DNA from: Symbiodinium natans
Taxonomy: Eukaryota > Sar > Dinophyceae > Suessiales > Symbiodiniaceae
Assembly: GCA_905221605.1 (NCBI GenBank)
Contig: CAJNDS010000202.1
Span: forward strand, 770,404 to 834,403
Direction: 5' to 3'
DNA: 64,000 nt
Shown in pieces: positions 31,896-41,180 of the stretch (position 1 is the stretch's first letter; each line of letters begins with the position of its first letter). The position numbers and the translations under genes were made by a program. Below the pieces are notes generated by a model. That model was not told where the DNA came from and ran no database searches. It saw only the letters and a list, made by a program, of their open reading frames with translations.

Positions 31896-34800
31896 TTACC
31901 GCAGTCGCAAGCTTTCCAGGGCGACGTCCGCGAAAGCTGGCGGATAGTGCTGCGTTGCTTTGAGATCAAAGTCTCGTGAATGATCTCCCTTGCAGGTACA
32001 TGCAAACGTTTCGGACATTGTTCGCACAAACTGTTCATCGTTCGACATCAGTTTCCAAATCTTGCGGATAGGTAATCCATCTCTGCCTACCAAGCCTGAA
32101 ACACAGCCGTGCACTTCGCCAGTGTAATGGGTTCTTTGCTTTGCAAACGAACGGGTGCTTGCCCATCCCCAGTAGGCACACCTCTGCGGCCATTCTATGA
32201 CCCATACCCCCACTTGCGGGTGGTTCACCATCACTAAGAAGCTCCGCCAGAGCTTGCGATGCACCGTGAACAAAGCTTGTAGATGGTCCTGATAGCCCGG
32301 CCGATCTTCGTGTCGCCGTTGGTACGGGCTACCTCCGGTACAAGGAGTGCTGCTCCAGAAAACAACCTTCATCCCCCATTCTCTCGCAACATTCATTGCA
32401 GACATGACCCGCTCCACGGTGTCATTCGAGGTTCCGTCAACCCCTTGAGTAATCGGCAGGACAAATACTTGGTGCACACTTCCTTGCAGGTACAGATTCG
32501 AACGTGAACTCGTGCAAAACTCGATCAGCAAAGTCGAATATTCAGTCTCGAGTTCGCATAGCCGACAGAAAGCTTCATATTCGAGGTTGTCTGGCCCGAG
32601 TATCGAATCTAGCACTCCAGACAGCAACAAGCAAGACCTGACTGCCGGGACCTCTCGGAAATCGATGTTGGTGACATCTTCTAGTCCGAGGGTTGCTGTA
32701 TGCTTTGCTGTTTGGAGGCGATTTAAATTCTTTGTGAGAAGATCGCTCACATTCTCGGTTCCGGCCACTCCCTCTACTGCTAACTCGCCGCTATGGACAC
32801 GGTCTTGGATAAAGCACAACCTCAAGTCTATATGCCGCATGCGTCTGAGTAGCCCCTCCATGCTGGCAATTTGCCTAGCTGAGGCAGAGTCAGTGTACAC
32901 GCGGTGGGGTTTTTGGAGGGTGCCCCAGATATGCGCCGTCAATTGCGCAAGTCCTGCCACCTCTTTCGCTGCCTCGGCGATGGCAAACAACTCTGCTTCT
33001 GCTGAGCTGAGTGCGACAACGCTTTGCAGGCGGCTGTACCCCTTTATGCAGTACCACAGACCGTCCACTGCGATGTAGATCACTCCGCCACTGGTGCTCT
33101 TCCGGGCTACGCTCATCTCGCTGCCCCAATTGCTGTCGCAATAGGCTACCAGGCTGGCATTCTCCCCCTCATTGGTCTTGCCATCTCCGAGCGGGAAGAT
33201 TTGATCTAACAGCGGAAACGCTGCTAACCATCGCAGGAACTTGCGAAGTGCATCTTCATGTACTTGCCGTGGCATGCTTTGTCCGCGCGACAACATGGAG
33301 TGAAAGTACGTTATATCTGAGCGAGTTTGACAGAGCCAGCCTATCTTCCCTAGGCAACTTCGGAACCGTGAGGCTGCTTCACTGGACAGCTCCTTTGAAG
33401 GCTCTTCAACACTCTCCTCATCGTACATACTCCTGATGTCGGGTGTCGTCAAGGATGCTTTTACGGTGGATATGTCCCATCCGAAGGATGTAAAGACCGA
33501 CTTCACATACTCAGGCTTCACCCCAAGCATGATTTGTCGTCCATCCCAACGGATTAAACGGCCGAGGAATTCCATCTGCCCATCTTCGATCAGCCTCCCT
33601 GTCACTTTGACTTTCAATACTGAACTCAGGGCTTCGTGGACGTACTCGAACCCTTTCTCGGTAGAGGACACAATGAGCAAATCATCCACGTACGCTAACA
33701 TGATGATATACTCCCATCCGGATTCAAGGTTGACCCATCCGCTGAAAAGCGTCGGTTCAAGCGGACTCGCTTGTAAGCCTAGGGCAGACACGATCCTGTT
33801 CAGATGTCGCTGCCAGCTGAGGCTGGCGGAACGCAAACCGTAGAGCGCTTTCTCTAGTATCAAGTACGCGGTTTCGCCGCTCTCGAGCGCGAACGTGCTT
33901 GGCAACTCGATAATGGTGGGTTCCACTACCTGCGCAAAGAGAAACGCGGTGGATATGTCGAGGCCGTACGCCCGCATCTTACCCTTCGCCGCCCGTGCAA
34001 GGACGATCTTGAGGGCTTCCACTGATGCAGTGTTGGAACTCAACCCCAAATCGAGTGCGGATGGTCGGCCATGAGCAAAATCCTTAGCGACTATCCTTGC
34101 TCGGACTAGTCCTGGGGCCTTCTGAGTGAGGACCCATCGGGACTTGACCGTCCGACAGTTTGGGTTGGCTTTGCGGTACTCATCTATCTCGCTCTTTGAT
34201 CTTGCATAACCAACTTTCAGACTATCGAGCGCATTCACCTCTTTCTTGATTCCTTGCCATGTCTCTTCAGGGTCCAGCTGAAAACCTTCCAGGTCATCGT
34301 AGCTGGCTCTAGGTCGATTCACCCAGAGAGTCCTGTCTTGGATTCTCATGTACGTCCCTGCGGACTCATCTTCCTTTTTCTCTTTAACTGAAGAGCATAC
34401 ACAAGGGTGGTCTTGGAGATTCAACAACTCAACTGCTTCACGCTCGACCGACTGTTGTTGCTTGTGGTGCTGTCGTTGTGTTGTTGTGTTCAAGCAAACA
34501 TACGGGAACTTCTCCACGCTCGACCGACCAACAAGTAAGTGACATGCTGCTTCGACGTCGTAGTGGTCACAACAAGAAAGTGGTTGTGGTGTGTAGTGGG
34601 CGTTCTCGAGCAATTCCTCCAGGTATCGAACTGGGACCCCCTCATGGAACGTCTGGGGATGCTCTAGAGCGTCTCCCATATCCTCATCCTCAGCCTCGGA
34701 CGGCTGGTATTCGGATACATTCCAGTCAGCATCCGGTGCTGACATCTCCGGGATCTCCAGGTCTCCGACTCCTGCTTGCTCAGGATCAAACGCTCGGACC

Positions 34801-37800
34801 TCCTCTCCTCCAAAGCGTGTTCGCTTGTTCGGCTTCATTTGCTCGTCATCATCGTATGGGTCTTCTCCAATTAGCTCCTCAGGTCTTCGGTCGACCTTCG
34901 GTCCTTCATCTAATGCCTCCAGAGCATCATCGATGGAATCACGCAACCATTTCTGGTATCTCTTCACACACTTTTGGGAATGCCTGCTCGAGCTGACGCC
35001 TTCCTGGCATCCGGGGCACTTGGGTGCAACACCATGTTGTCTCACCCAGTCTATGGGAGGACCTCCACCTGGAACATATGGGAGAAACAGCTCTTTGGTC
35101 TTCGGTGCTTCAGGCGGAGGCACGAAGCCATCTAGGGCCTTTGCACCGGGCAGAAGATTTGCGTCGAAACGCAACGGGTAGAGCAATTTGAGTCCGGGCG
35201 CGATCACCCGTTTCGTCTCCCCACTATCCAAGCGGATTTCCATGGCATGACCTGTGCTCCCAAGCACTGGTCCCAAGTAGATCCCTCGAGCATACTTGGC
35301 ATCCGCGTCAGGTCTTCTAGCCCGCGTTATCTTAGCGTATGCTACCGCACCGAACGGATACGTGACTTGCGGTCGCACGCGATCTCCGCGGATCTTCTGC
35401 ATGGGTGTCATGGTCGACCCTACAGAAACTGAAAACCTGTTGTGCGTGTGTGCTGCGTATTGAAACAAAAGGTCGAAAACATCCGCACACTCAGCATCCA
35501 AAACAACGCCATGTTCACGCAACTCAAGCTCATGTGTTGCTACGATTCCTTTCAGGGTCCTAATGGCTCGTTCTGCTGCTGGTGCATGCCTTTCGGGTGC
35601 AAAGCTGTCCTCAGTACCCTCACAAAGATCAGCGAGCCTCGCTGCGATGTTCTTCGTGAGTCCCTCTGCATCAGACATGAAATGCGGTTGTTTCACACCA
35701 AAGTGCCTGACCCAGGGATACAAATGCTCTGCTGTTGTTGCTGCGCTCTCTCCCTCAGGTCTAAAGCAAACTGCAATCGCAAAGCTCATGGTATGAACCA
35801 GTACGATGAATGCAAGCTTGCGAAAGAAGCACTGGTCAAGCTGAAACTCTCTCGGGTTCAGGTCGCTACGCTTTCGGGCTGGAGTGGTCCCTCTAGTGCG
35901 CTGGCAAAACTCACAGTCAGACATGTATGGTACGTGTCCCTGCATGTAGTGCTGAAGCTCTGCCTGTTTACTACGCACATTGTCACCAATGATTCCTTCT
36001 TCAGTGACTAGCTCAAACTGCTGTTGTGGCTGTCGCGTATCGGGCTCTTTTCTCTCGTCTTGGGACAAAGCTGCAAGGATTGGAATGAGCTTCTCCGTAC
36101 TCCCTTTCAGGGAGACGGGGAGCGAGAACGATCGCGCTCTTGGCGATCTCGGCGACGCCTGACAAGTTCCATGAATGCAGCCGACGGCGCGCCACTCCAC
36201 GGAATTGGGGTTTCGGGCGTGCGTTCGGGCCGCGGAACTGGAGGAGGCGGAGGTATCGGGAGCGCCAGCCTCGGCGCGACCGACCTCGCAGCCTGTCTGT
36301 CCTGCGACCTTGCTCGGCGCCGGTCCTCGTATTGTTGGCCAGTGAGGACTCCCGCCTCGAGCTGAGCGCGAAGGCTCATTGTGTTGAATGGCCTTCCTGC
36401 CGGTACCAATGTCCTCGCTTCTCCTGTCTCCATCGTTTCTGCCATCCTCATCACCGTGCTGGAGAGGTCGCTGGTGGCTTTCGGGGGCGTCAAGCTGACC
36501 GGCAGTTGGGCGTGGTCCTTCACCTGCATCCGCAGGAAGCTCTCCCTCAAAGGTCCGAGGGCTTGCAGTCCTTCTGCGGTGTGGCCTGGTGTGCTCAGAT
36601 GCAGCTGCAGATACGGACCATGATAGCCCAGGTTGGAAAGTGATTCCCGCCATGGAGGTGTCACTCGGAGAGTGCTCTTCGCATGCCTGGGCTCGGGGCC
36701 CCGGCGGTGTTCCGTGTACACTGCTGTCGGGCTGACCGGTTCCCCCGGCGGCTGCATCATGGAGATAGGGGGATCCTTCGGATGTGGTGGGGTCGTTGGA
36801 GCTGGAACCTCTGTGGTTGGCCTCCATTCTCCCCAATCCTCGTCGGACTCGTCTATCTCCACCACCACTGTCGATGGTCCTGGCCCTGGGCTCGCCGGTG
36901 CTGCCGCGGTTGTTTCCTTCGGATTCGGCTGAGGAAACTCGCTCGGTCCCAGTGCAACCACTGAGCGAGCCTTGCCTTCTGTCACTCCAAGTTCCAGCTG
37001 CTCTGGTTCGGCAAGAGCTTCCTCCCATGTGGCTCAATCCACCGGGTTCTGCGTCACGTGGAGGCCCTCCTTGGAGATGACCTGCGTGAAGCCCTGCATG
37101 TTGGCTTCGTGTGGTTCGCTCATCAAATGGGCTTCGGTGACATACTTCTGGCACAGGAGGCAATACAGCGTCACCGGCGCATCCGGTGGGTCGCTGGTTC
37201 CTGGAGCTTGTGCCGTCCACGCTCCTCCAAATCGACGAGCAATCCACGTCATCCAGCCTGTCGACGCCCAGCGCCGTTTTCCTCTCCGTGTTGGCGCTGA
37301 TGATCCCGGCGTGGGGCCGGATGGCTCCCGAGGATCGACTCCCATGGTCGATTGGTCCACATGGTCCGGCAGCAAATTCCGAACCGGTCTCATGGCCTTG
37401 CCCTTTTCCTTGGATTTGATCTTCGGCGTCGGCTTCATCAGCACCATAGCGGGTTCCTTGGCTGGAGCCTCTGACATCGAAGGATCCGTTTGGAATTCCC
37501 TCACCCCAGTGTGGGACGACGGTGCCTCCGCCGCTTCCGTCTCTTCCATGATGTACTCTATCGAAGGCGATGAGGTCGAAGGGTCCAGCCTTGCCGAATC
37601 CCCTTCCGGGTCCAGATCCATCTCGTCCCCTCCGGTGGACTCCGCCTCGGCATACGTTGCCTGGAGTTCCTCTCGGAGATTCTGTGGAAGCTCTATGCCG
37701 TGCTGCGCGGCGTTGGCCTCCAACAGTATCAATCTCCTGCGTCTCGCCCCCTGGCGCATGCCTTCCAACTCTTGAATGCTCCGTTGCATCGTGGCACTCG

Positions 37801-40514
37801 GATCCATAGCGGCGGTCTCCTATCTGTCCTACTCTAGGAAAACTTCGCCTCTTTGAGCAATCCAAGCTGCCAGTCTCAACTTCATCAGGGAAATCCTCCA
37901 AGCAAGCACGACAGACAACTGTTTCCCTACCATGCTCATGCACAAGACGCTCAACTGCTGGTGTGGTGCTGTTGTCCTGTTGCTTGTGTGAGATAACGCT
38001 GCTGTCATTTTCAAACACAAGCCGCTCGACTGCTGGTGTGGTGCTGTTGTCCTGTTGCTTGTGTGAGATAACGCTGTTGTCTTCACTAAAAATCAAGCGT
38101 TCATCCCTATCAAGCTCACGAACAACTGGCGTATCCACATGACTGAAAAACTGAAGTTGATCCCCCGCAGAGCCGGAAACGTCATCGACTGTCCTTAGTC
38201 TGTCCTTAGCTTCGCCTTGGTCCAGGTCAACATGTTCGTGGCTCTTCTGAAACTCGCAATCAACTACCTCATCAAGACATGAAACATCCAGCAATTCGGG
38301 GTTTTCGGGCTCAACACACACTCTCGCAGAGCTGCGATGACCTCGATTCGAAGTTGAACGATGAAAATCACGACTCGAAGACGACTTGCGAGACCGACTT
38401 CGACGAAACTGTTCCGTTTTGGCGATCAATTCTTGCGGTTTCAGCGCTAAAGGATGGTCATTCCGAACTGACGCAAGCCAACTAACTGAAGCAAACATGG
38501 TTGGTCTCAGCGTTACGCCGTGCTTTCGGACGGTAATTACGCCCTGCTGGTCGCACATTGCTGGCTCCCAACCTCCATTTTGACAAAGTAAGTTGATGTT
38601 CAGCAAATTGTGCTTGATTTGATCGGAAATGACGGCTTCAAACCTAGCCCTACACATGTACACAGCGTCACCCTCATGCTCAGAACTGCTCTTCAGTGAT
38701 GCTGATGTGGTGGTTTCAAAGCAAACTTCCACCAAAACATGTGTCGATCCGCCAATTTCAACGGAATCTCCTGTCGCAGTCTCCGCATACGACTTCGGGC
38801 GTCCTTCAAGCCATGCAAGGACCTTCACATGATCACTCTCAAGCGTCTCTCTCGTGATGATGTGGAACGAACTACCAGAGTCAATCAACCAGTAAACGCG
38901 ATCATCTGAAGGAAAACTAACCACTTGGTTCGTGAGCATCATACCAAAGTGATATCCCTCCAGAAACGTCTTGATTGATGACTGTGCTTTTCCACTACCC
39001 TTGGTTGTGGGCTGTGCTGCTGCTTTCCCCGAAGTAGACGATGAAGATGATGGTGCCTCTGGCTGCGTCGTAACGGCCTGGTTCGTTGCCACTGCGGCTT
39101 TGTCCTTCGGAGGTGCCCAGCAGTCGCGTGCCCAGTGTCCAGTCTTCCCGCAGTTCCGGCAGACATCCGTCTTCTTCGCTTCTCTGCTCTTGCTCCGAGC
39201 TCTGTCTCCTTTTCCGCCTTGGTCACCTTTCTTATCCTTTCCTTTCGCTTTGCCACCCTTCAGTCCCTTTTCTCCTTTCTCGCCTTTGTTGCCCTTGGTG
39301 CCCTTGGAGCCTTTGTTGCCCTTCTCTCTGTCGCCCTTCTCGCCCTTACCGCCCTTGAAAGCATTCGCATACCCGGATGCTCCTTCTCTCTGGAAGTCCA
39401 TCACACGAAGCTGCTCGTCGTAGAACTGTAAACCAGTCATCAGCTCACTCATGCTTCTTGTTGAGTGATGGAGGAGCAGATACCTCTTGGTCTCAGAATC
39501 CAAGTGCTTCATCAGGCACAGGACTCCCTCTTGTTCTCCGATGAGCAACTCTGGGAAGCGATGCTTCACCTGCGCCTCGAACTTGAGAAGCTCGGTGGTG
39601 TACCACCTGGCGACATCAAGTGGTCGCTTGAGATGCTTTGGTGGCACCAGGCCTAACGCCTGTTCGCGGAGGGCCTGTCCCTCCACTCTGGAGCGAACTG
39701 ATAATTCGTTGTTCAACGAGCGCCAGAGTTCGTATCCGGCACTTGCCCCCATTTGTTTCACCTCGATGAGATGCACCAAATCTTGCCCACGTTGGAACTT
39801 GCTCATGGACTGACGAAGCAAAAACCAAAGTTTGGTTGACCGGGCTGCTTTCCCGGCTTCAAGCCTCACTTGCAAGACTTCCACATTGCTACTGATCGCT
39901 TCTTGCAATTCCGTAGCGTAGCGGTCGTCGAGCAAACAAAGCCAACTCGTAAGTTCGTCTCTATAGGCTGTCCAAACTCGGATTTCAGCATGTCTGCTCG
40001 TCATGGACGCATAGTTCAGCTGAGGCAACTGTGGAATGTAGCCCTCTGCTCTCTTGTTTCGTACACCAGAGTCTACTTCCATGTCCACAGGAGTCGATGC
40101 ATTCGCAGGTGCTGCTGAGGGGTCTCCTCCAGGGGTAGGACTCGTCGACGATGAAGTTGTAGCTGCTGCAATATGCGCATTGGCAGCATTCGCACTTGCA
40201 AGCTGCAATGCTTGCGTAAGCATGGCACTCATCTGTTGAAGTTGAGCTGCCTGCTGTCGGATCTGCTCGTCCTGCGCTTGCAGCATTGCTCTCGTGAACT
40301 CCATCTGTTGAGCTACTCCAGGTGCAACGGGCAACTGCATATTCGGAACTTGAAGGGGTTCTTGTGGTGCCGTCTGAGGGGGTGTTCCCATCTGGTAGAA
40401 CTGAGGTCCAAACGAAGGCACAGCCCCGACTGGTGGCTGATGGCCTGCTCCAGTCGTAGCTGTCCACTGCCTTGGGTCTACTCCGCGTGGAACTGAAGCT
40501 GGTCGCGCTGGCAA
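31896..40514 (-). CDS. Copia-type gag-pol polyprotein (2872 codons, intact frame)
   Basis: Residues are counted from the Met at 40514. Gag occupies about 1-470, with a Gly/Lys collagen-like tract (about 385-440) and a CCHC zinc knuckle at 452-465 (CRNCGKTGHWARDC). The aspartic protease has DSGSS with D545. A low-complexity zone follows (see the alternative frame at 36107-37807). Integrase has an H/C zinc site ending DCEFC near 1534-1537 and a D-D-E set D1560, D1615 (MSDAEG), E1648 (AAERAIRTLKG), spaced as in active enzymes. Reverse transcriptase has YGLDISTAFLFA and YVDD at 2275-2278. RNase H has YCDSNWG (D2460), RKSTSGG and LSSAEAE. A roughly 270-residue extension follows, with STPCTGGSPYQ near 2722 and EWPQRCAYWGW. 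The frame has no stop and all catalytic residues seen are present, so the enzyme part looks recently functional. The product would make and insert cDNA copies of the element. Confidence 0.92.
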   Translation of the reverse strand: MPARPASVPRGVDPRQWTATTGAGHQPPVGAVPSFGPQFYQMGTPPQTAPQEPLQVPNMQLPVAPGVAQQMEFTRAMLQAQDEQIRQQAAQLQQMSAMLTQALQLASANAANAHIAAATTSSSTSPTPGGDPSAAPANASTPVDMEVDSGVRNKRAEGYIPQLPQLNYASMTSRHAEIRVWTAYRDELTSWLCLLDDRYATELQEAISSNVEVLQVRLEAGKAARSTKLWFLLRQSMSKFQRGQDLVHLIEVKQMGASAGYELWRSLNNELSVRSRVEGQALREQALGLVPPKHLKRPLDVARWYTTELLKFEAQVKHRFPELLIGEQEGVLCLMKHLDSETKRYLLLHHSTRSMSELMTGLQFYDEQLRVMDFQREGASGYANAFKGGKGEKGDREKGNKGSKGTKGNKGEKGEKGLKGGKAKGKDKKGDQGGKGDRARSKSREAKKTDVCRNCGKTGHWARDCWAPPKDKAAVATNQAVTTQPEAPSSSSSTSGKAAAQPTTKGSGKAQSSIKTFLEGYHFGMMLTNQVVSFPSDDRVYWLIDSGSSFHIITRETLESDHVKVLAWLEGRPKSYAETATGDSVEIGGSTHVLVEVCFETTTSASLKSSSEHEGDAVYMCRARFEAVISDQIKHNLLNINLLCQNGGWEPAMCDQQGVITVRKHGVTLRPTMFASVSWLASVRNDHPLALKPQELIAKTEQFRRSRSRKSSSSRDFHRSTSNRGHRSSARVCVEPENPELLDVSCLDEVVDCEFQKSHEHVDLDQGEAKDRLRTVDDVSGSAGDQLQFFSHVDTPVVRELDRDERLIFSEDNSVISHKQQDNSTTPAVERLVFENDSSVISHKQQDNSTTPAVERLVHEHGRETVVCRACLEDFPDEVETGSLDCSKRRSFPRVGQIGDRRYGSECHDATEHSRVGRHAPGGETQEIDTVGGQRRAARHRASTESPRGTPGNVCRGGVHRRGRDGSGPGRGFGKAGPFDLIAFDRVHHGRDGSGGGTVVPHWGEGIPNGSFDVRGSSQGTRYGADEADAEDQIQGKGQGHETGSEFAAGPCGPIDHGSRSSGAIRPHAGIISANTERKTALGVDRLDDVDCSSIWRSVDGTSSRNQRPTGCAGDAVLPPVPEVCHRSPFDERTTRSQHAGLHAGHLQGGPPRDAEPGGLSHMGGSSCRTRAAGTWSDRRQGSLSGCTGTERVSSAESEGNNRGSTGEPRARTIDSGGGDRRVRRGLGRMEANHRGSSSNDPTTSEGSPYLHDAAAGGTGQPDSSVHGTPPGPRAQACEEHSPSDTSMAGITFQPGLSWSVSAAASEHTRPHRRRTASPRTFEGELPADAGEGPRPTAGQLDAPESHQRPLQHGDEDGRNDGDRRSEDIGTGRKAIQHNEPSRSARGGSPHWPTIRGPAPSKVAGQTGCEVGRAEAGAPDTSASSSSAARTHARNPNSVEWRAVGCIHGTCQASPRSPRARSFSLPVSLKGSTEKLIPILAALSQDERKEPDTRQPQQQFELVTEEGIIGDNVRSKQAELQHYMQGHVPYMSDCEFCQRTRGTTPARKRSDLNPREFQLDQCFFRKLAFIVLVHTMSFAIAVCFRPEGESAATTAEHLYPWVRHFGVKQPHFMSDAEGLTKNIAARLADLCEGTEDSFAPERHAPAAERAIRTLKGIVATHELELREHGVVLDAECADVFDLLFQYAAHTHNRFSVSVGSTMTPMQKIRGDRVRPQVTYPFGAVAYAKITRARRPDADAKYARGIYLGPVLGSTGHAMEIRLDSGETKRVIAPGLKLLYPLRFDANLLPGAKALDGFVPPPEAPKTKELFLPYVPGGGPPIDWVRQHGVAPKCPGCQEGVSSSRHSQKCVKRYQKWLRDSIDDALEALDEGPKVDRRPEELIGEDPYDDDEQMKPNKRTRFGGEEVRAFDPEQAGVGDLEIPEMSAPDADWNVSEYQPSEAEDEDMGDALEHPQTFHEGVPVRYLEELLENAHYTPQPLSCCDHYDVEAACHLLVGRSSVEKFPYVCLNTTTQRQHHKQQQSVEREAVELLNLQDHPCVCSSVKEKKEDESAGTYMRIQDRTLWVNRPRASYDDLEGFQLDPEETWQGIKKEVNALDSLKVGYARSKSEIDEYRKANPNCRTVKSRWVLTQKAPGLVRARIVAKDFAHGRPSALDLGLSSNTASVEALKIVLARAAKGKMRAYGLDISTAFLFAQVVEPTIIELPSTFALESGETAYLILEKALYGLRSASLSWQRHLNRIVSALGLQASPLEPTLFSGWVNLESGWEYIIMLAYVDDLLIVSSTEKGFEYVHEALSSVLKVKVTGRLIEDGQMEFLGRLIRWDGRQIMLGVKPEYVKSVFTSFGWDISTVKASLTTPDIRSMYDEESVEEPSKELSSEAASRFRSCLGKIGWLCQTRSDITYFHSMLSRGQSMPRQVHEDALRKFLRWLAAFPLLDQIFPLGDGKTNEGENASLVAYCDSNWGSEMSVARKSTSGGVIYIAVDGLWYCIKGYSRLQSVVALSSAEAELFAIAEAAKEVAGLAQLTAHIWGTLQKPHRVYTDSASARQIASMEGLLRRMRHIDLRLCFIQDRVHSGELAVEGVAGTENVSDLLTKNLNRLQTAKHTATLGLEDVTNIDFREVPAVRSCLLLSGVLDSILGPDNLEYEAFCRLCELETEYSTLLIEFCTSSRSNLYLQGSVHQVFVLPITQGVDGTSNDTVERVMSAMNVAREWGMKVVFWSSTPCTGGSPYQRRHEDRPGYQDHLQALFTVHRKLWRSFLVMVNHPQVGVWVIEWPQRCAYWGWASTRSFAKQRTHYTGEVHGCVSGLVGRDGLPIRKIWKLMSNDEQFVRTMSETFACTCKGDHSRDFDLKATQHYPPAFADVALESLRLR
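36107..37807 (-). pseudogene. Out-of-register coding segment inside the polyprotein
   Basis: In the +1 frame relative to the polyprotein, one frame runs from the Met at 37807 to 36107 with a single TGA at 37034-37036. It looks far more like a protein than the polyprotein frame here. It has a helical start (MQRSIQELEGMRQGARRRRL, ENAAQHGIELPQ-like), acidic DEMDLDPEGD, a U1/matrin-like finger (YCLLCQKYVTEAHLMSEPHE), Pro-rich stretches, EIDESDEDWGEW and a basic Arg/Ser tail. The polyprotein frame over the same bases is Gly/Arg/Ser-rich without motifs. I infer this was an in-register part of the element (or a separate ORF) that lost register by indels. Ribosomal frameshifting is a less likely alternative. 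Confidence 0.55.
37940..38100 (-). repeat. 75-bp in-frame tandem duplication in the polyprotein
   Basis: Two copies of a 75-bp unit, period measured from 37955 to 38030, encode repeated SVISHKQQDNSTTPAVERLV. A related HKQQQSVERE word appears again in the polyprotein near 34430-34470. Confidence 0.85.
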
Positions 40515-40634
40515 AGACCTTCCACGTTCTCTTCTCCCACGGGCACTTGGTGATCTTGCACCAGAAAGCCCTGTGGAACTCAGGCTGCTTGCACTGCGGC
40601 ACGTTCTTCACCATTGTCCATGCTGGAGCACGAA

Positions 40635-40646
40635 GCTCCGCTACCA
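40635..40646 (-). other. Primer binding site candidate (initiator tRNA-Met type)
   Basis: Three bases inside the 5' LTR end the sense strand reads TGGTAGCGGAGC. It resembles the complement of the 3' end of eukaryotic initiator tRNA-Met (TGGTA followed by a purine-rich stretch), the usual primer for copia elements. Confidence 0.65.
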
Positions 40647-40649
40647 CGT

Positions 40650-41180
40650 TGAAACTCGTGGCACAGCTACGGGGCCTAAGGGACCTCAGGTCAAGACTAC
40701 ACTCAACCCTCACAGCACGAAGTGCGGACTCTTTTCACTGCGCTGTTCACAGCTTCTCGAGCTCCGCTCGTCTTGAGCCAATGCGAGCACGGCTCTCCAG
40801 CTTCAAACACTGTCTGCCAGACATGGGAAAACAAAGGTACTTCAGGTGAAAACACTCAGCCATGGAACTTCTACTCCTAAACACTGTGGGTAGGTTCCTA
40901 GCACCTCTTAGGTGCTCTGCTGAGCTCTGTGCAGACCTAAACTGGCTTGAGTCACTCCTGGTCACCAAATACCAGGTCACAAACAGGAAACGAGTTCCGA
41001 CAAACGAGTTTCGAGAAAACGAACAGAAAACGGTTCTTCCCACTCAAAAACAAGGTCTCACCAAGCCAAAAGAAATCTGCACTGCCTGACATGTCCTCGT
41101 GCCTATGCTTCACACTCATAGCAGACAACTCAAGTGCACATCACGTGTCAACTGGGAAACTAGGAGGGTCACATATATCA
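40650..41180 (-). repeat. Proximal (5') LTR of the copia element
   Basis: 531 bp, TG...CA bounded in the sense direction. It differs from the other LTR by one base. Short open frames across it duplicate those over the other LTR. It would hold the element's promoter and polyadenylation signals, but none was assigned. Confidence 0.95.

Larger units (their letters stand above)
26152..41180 (-). mobile_element. Ty1/copia-type LTR retrotransposon with two extra 2.5-kb units
   Basis: The element lies on the minus strand. In sense order it contains a 5' LTR (41180-40650), a primer binding site candidate (40646-40635), a single 2872-codon polyprotein frame (40514-31896), a purine tract (31737-31729), two direct 2.5-kb units (31728-29190 and 29189-26683) and the far LTR (26682-26152). 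The domain order PR-IN-RT-RH, with integrase before reverse transcriptase, defines the copia group. The two LTRs are the same length and differ at one base in my base-by-base reading, so the last insertion is recent. No matching target duplication flanks the pair (tgcgt on the left, acttt on the right). The extra units interrupt the normal purine tract-LTR junction. It could be a composite formed by recombination. Confidence 0.9.
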
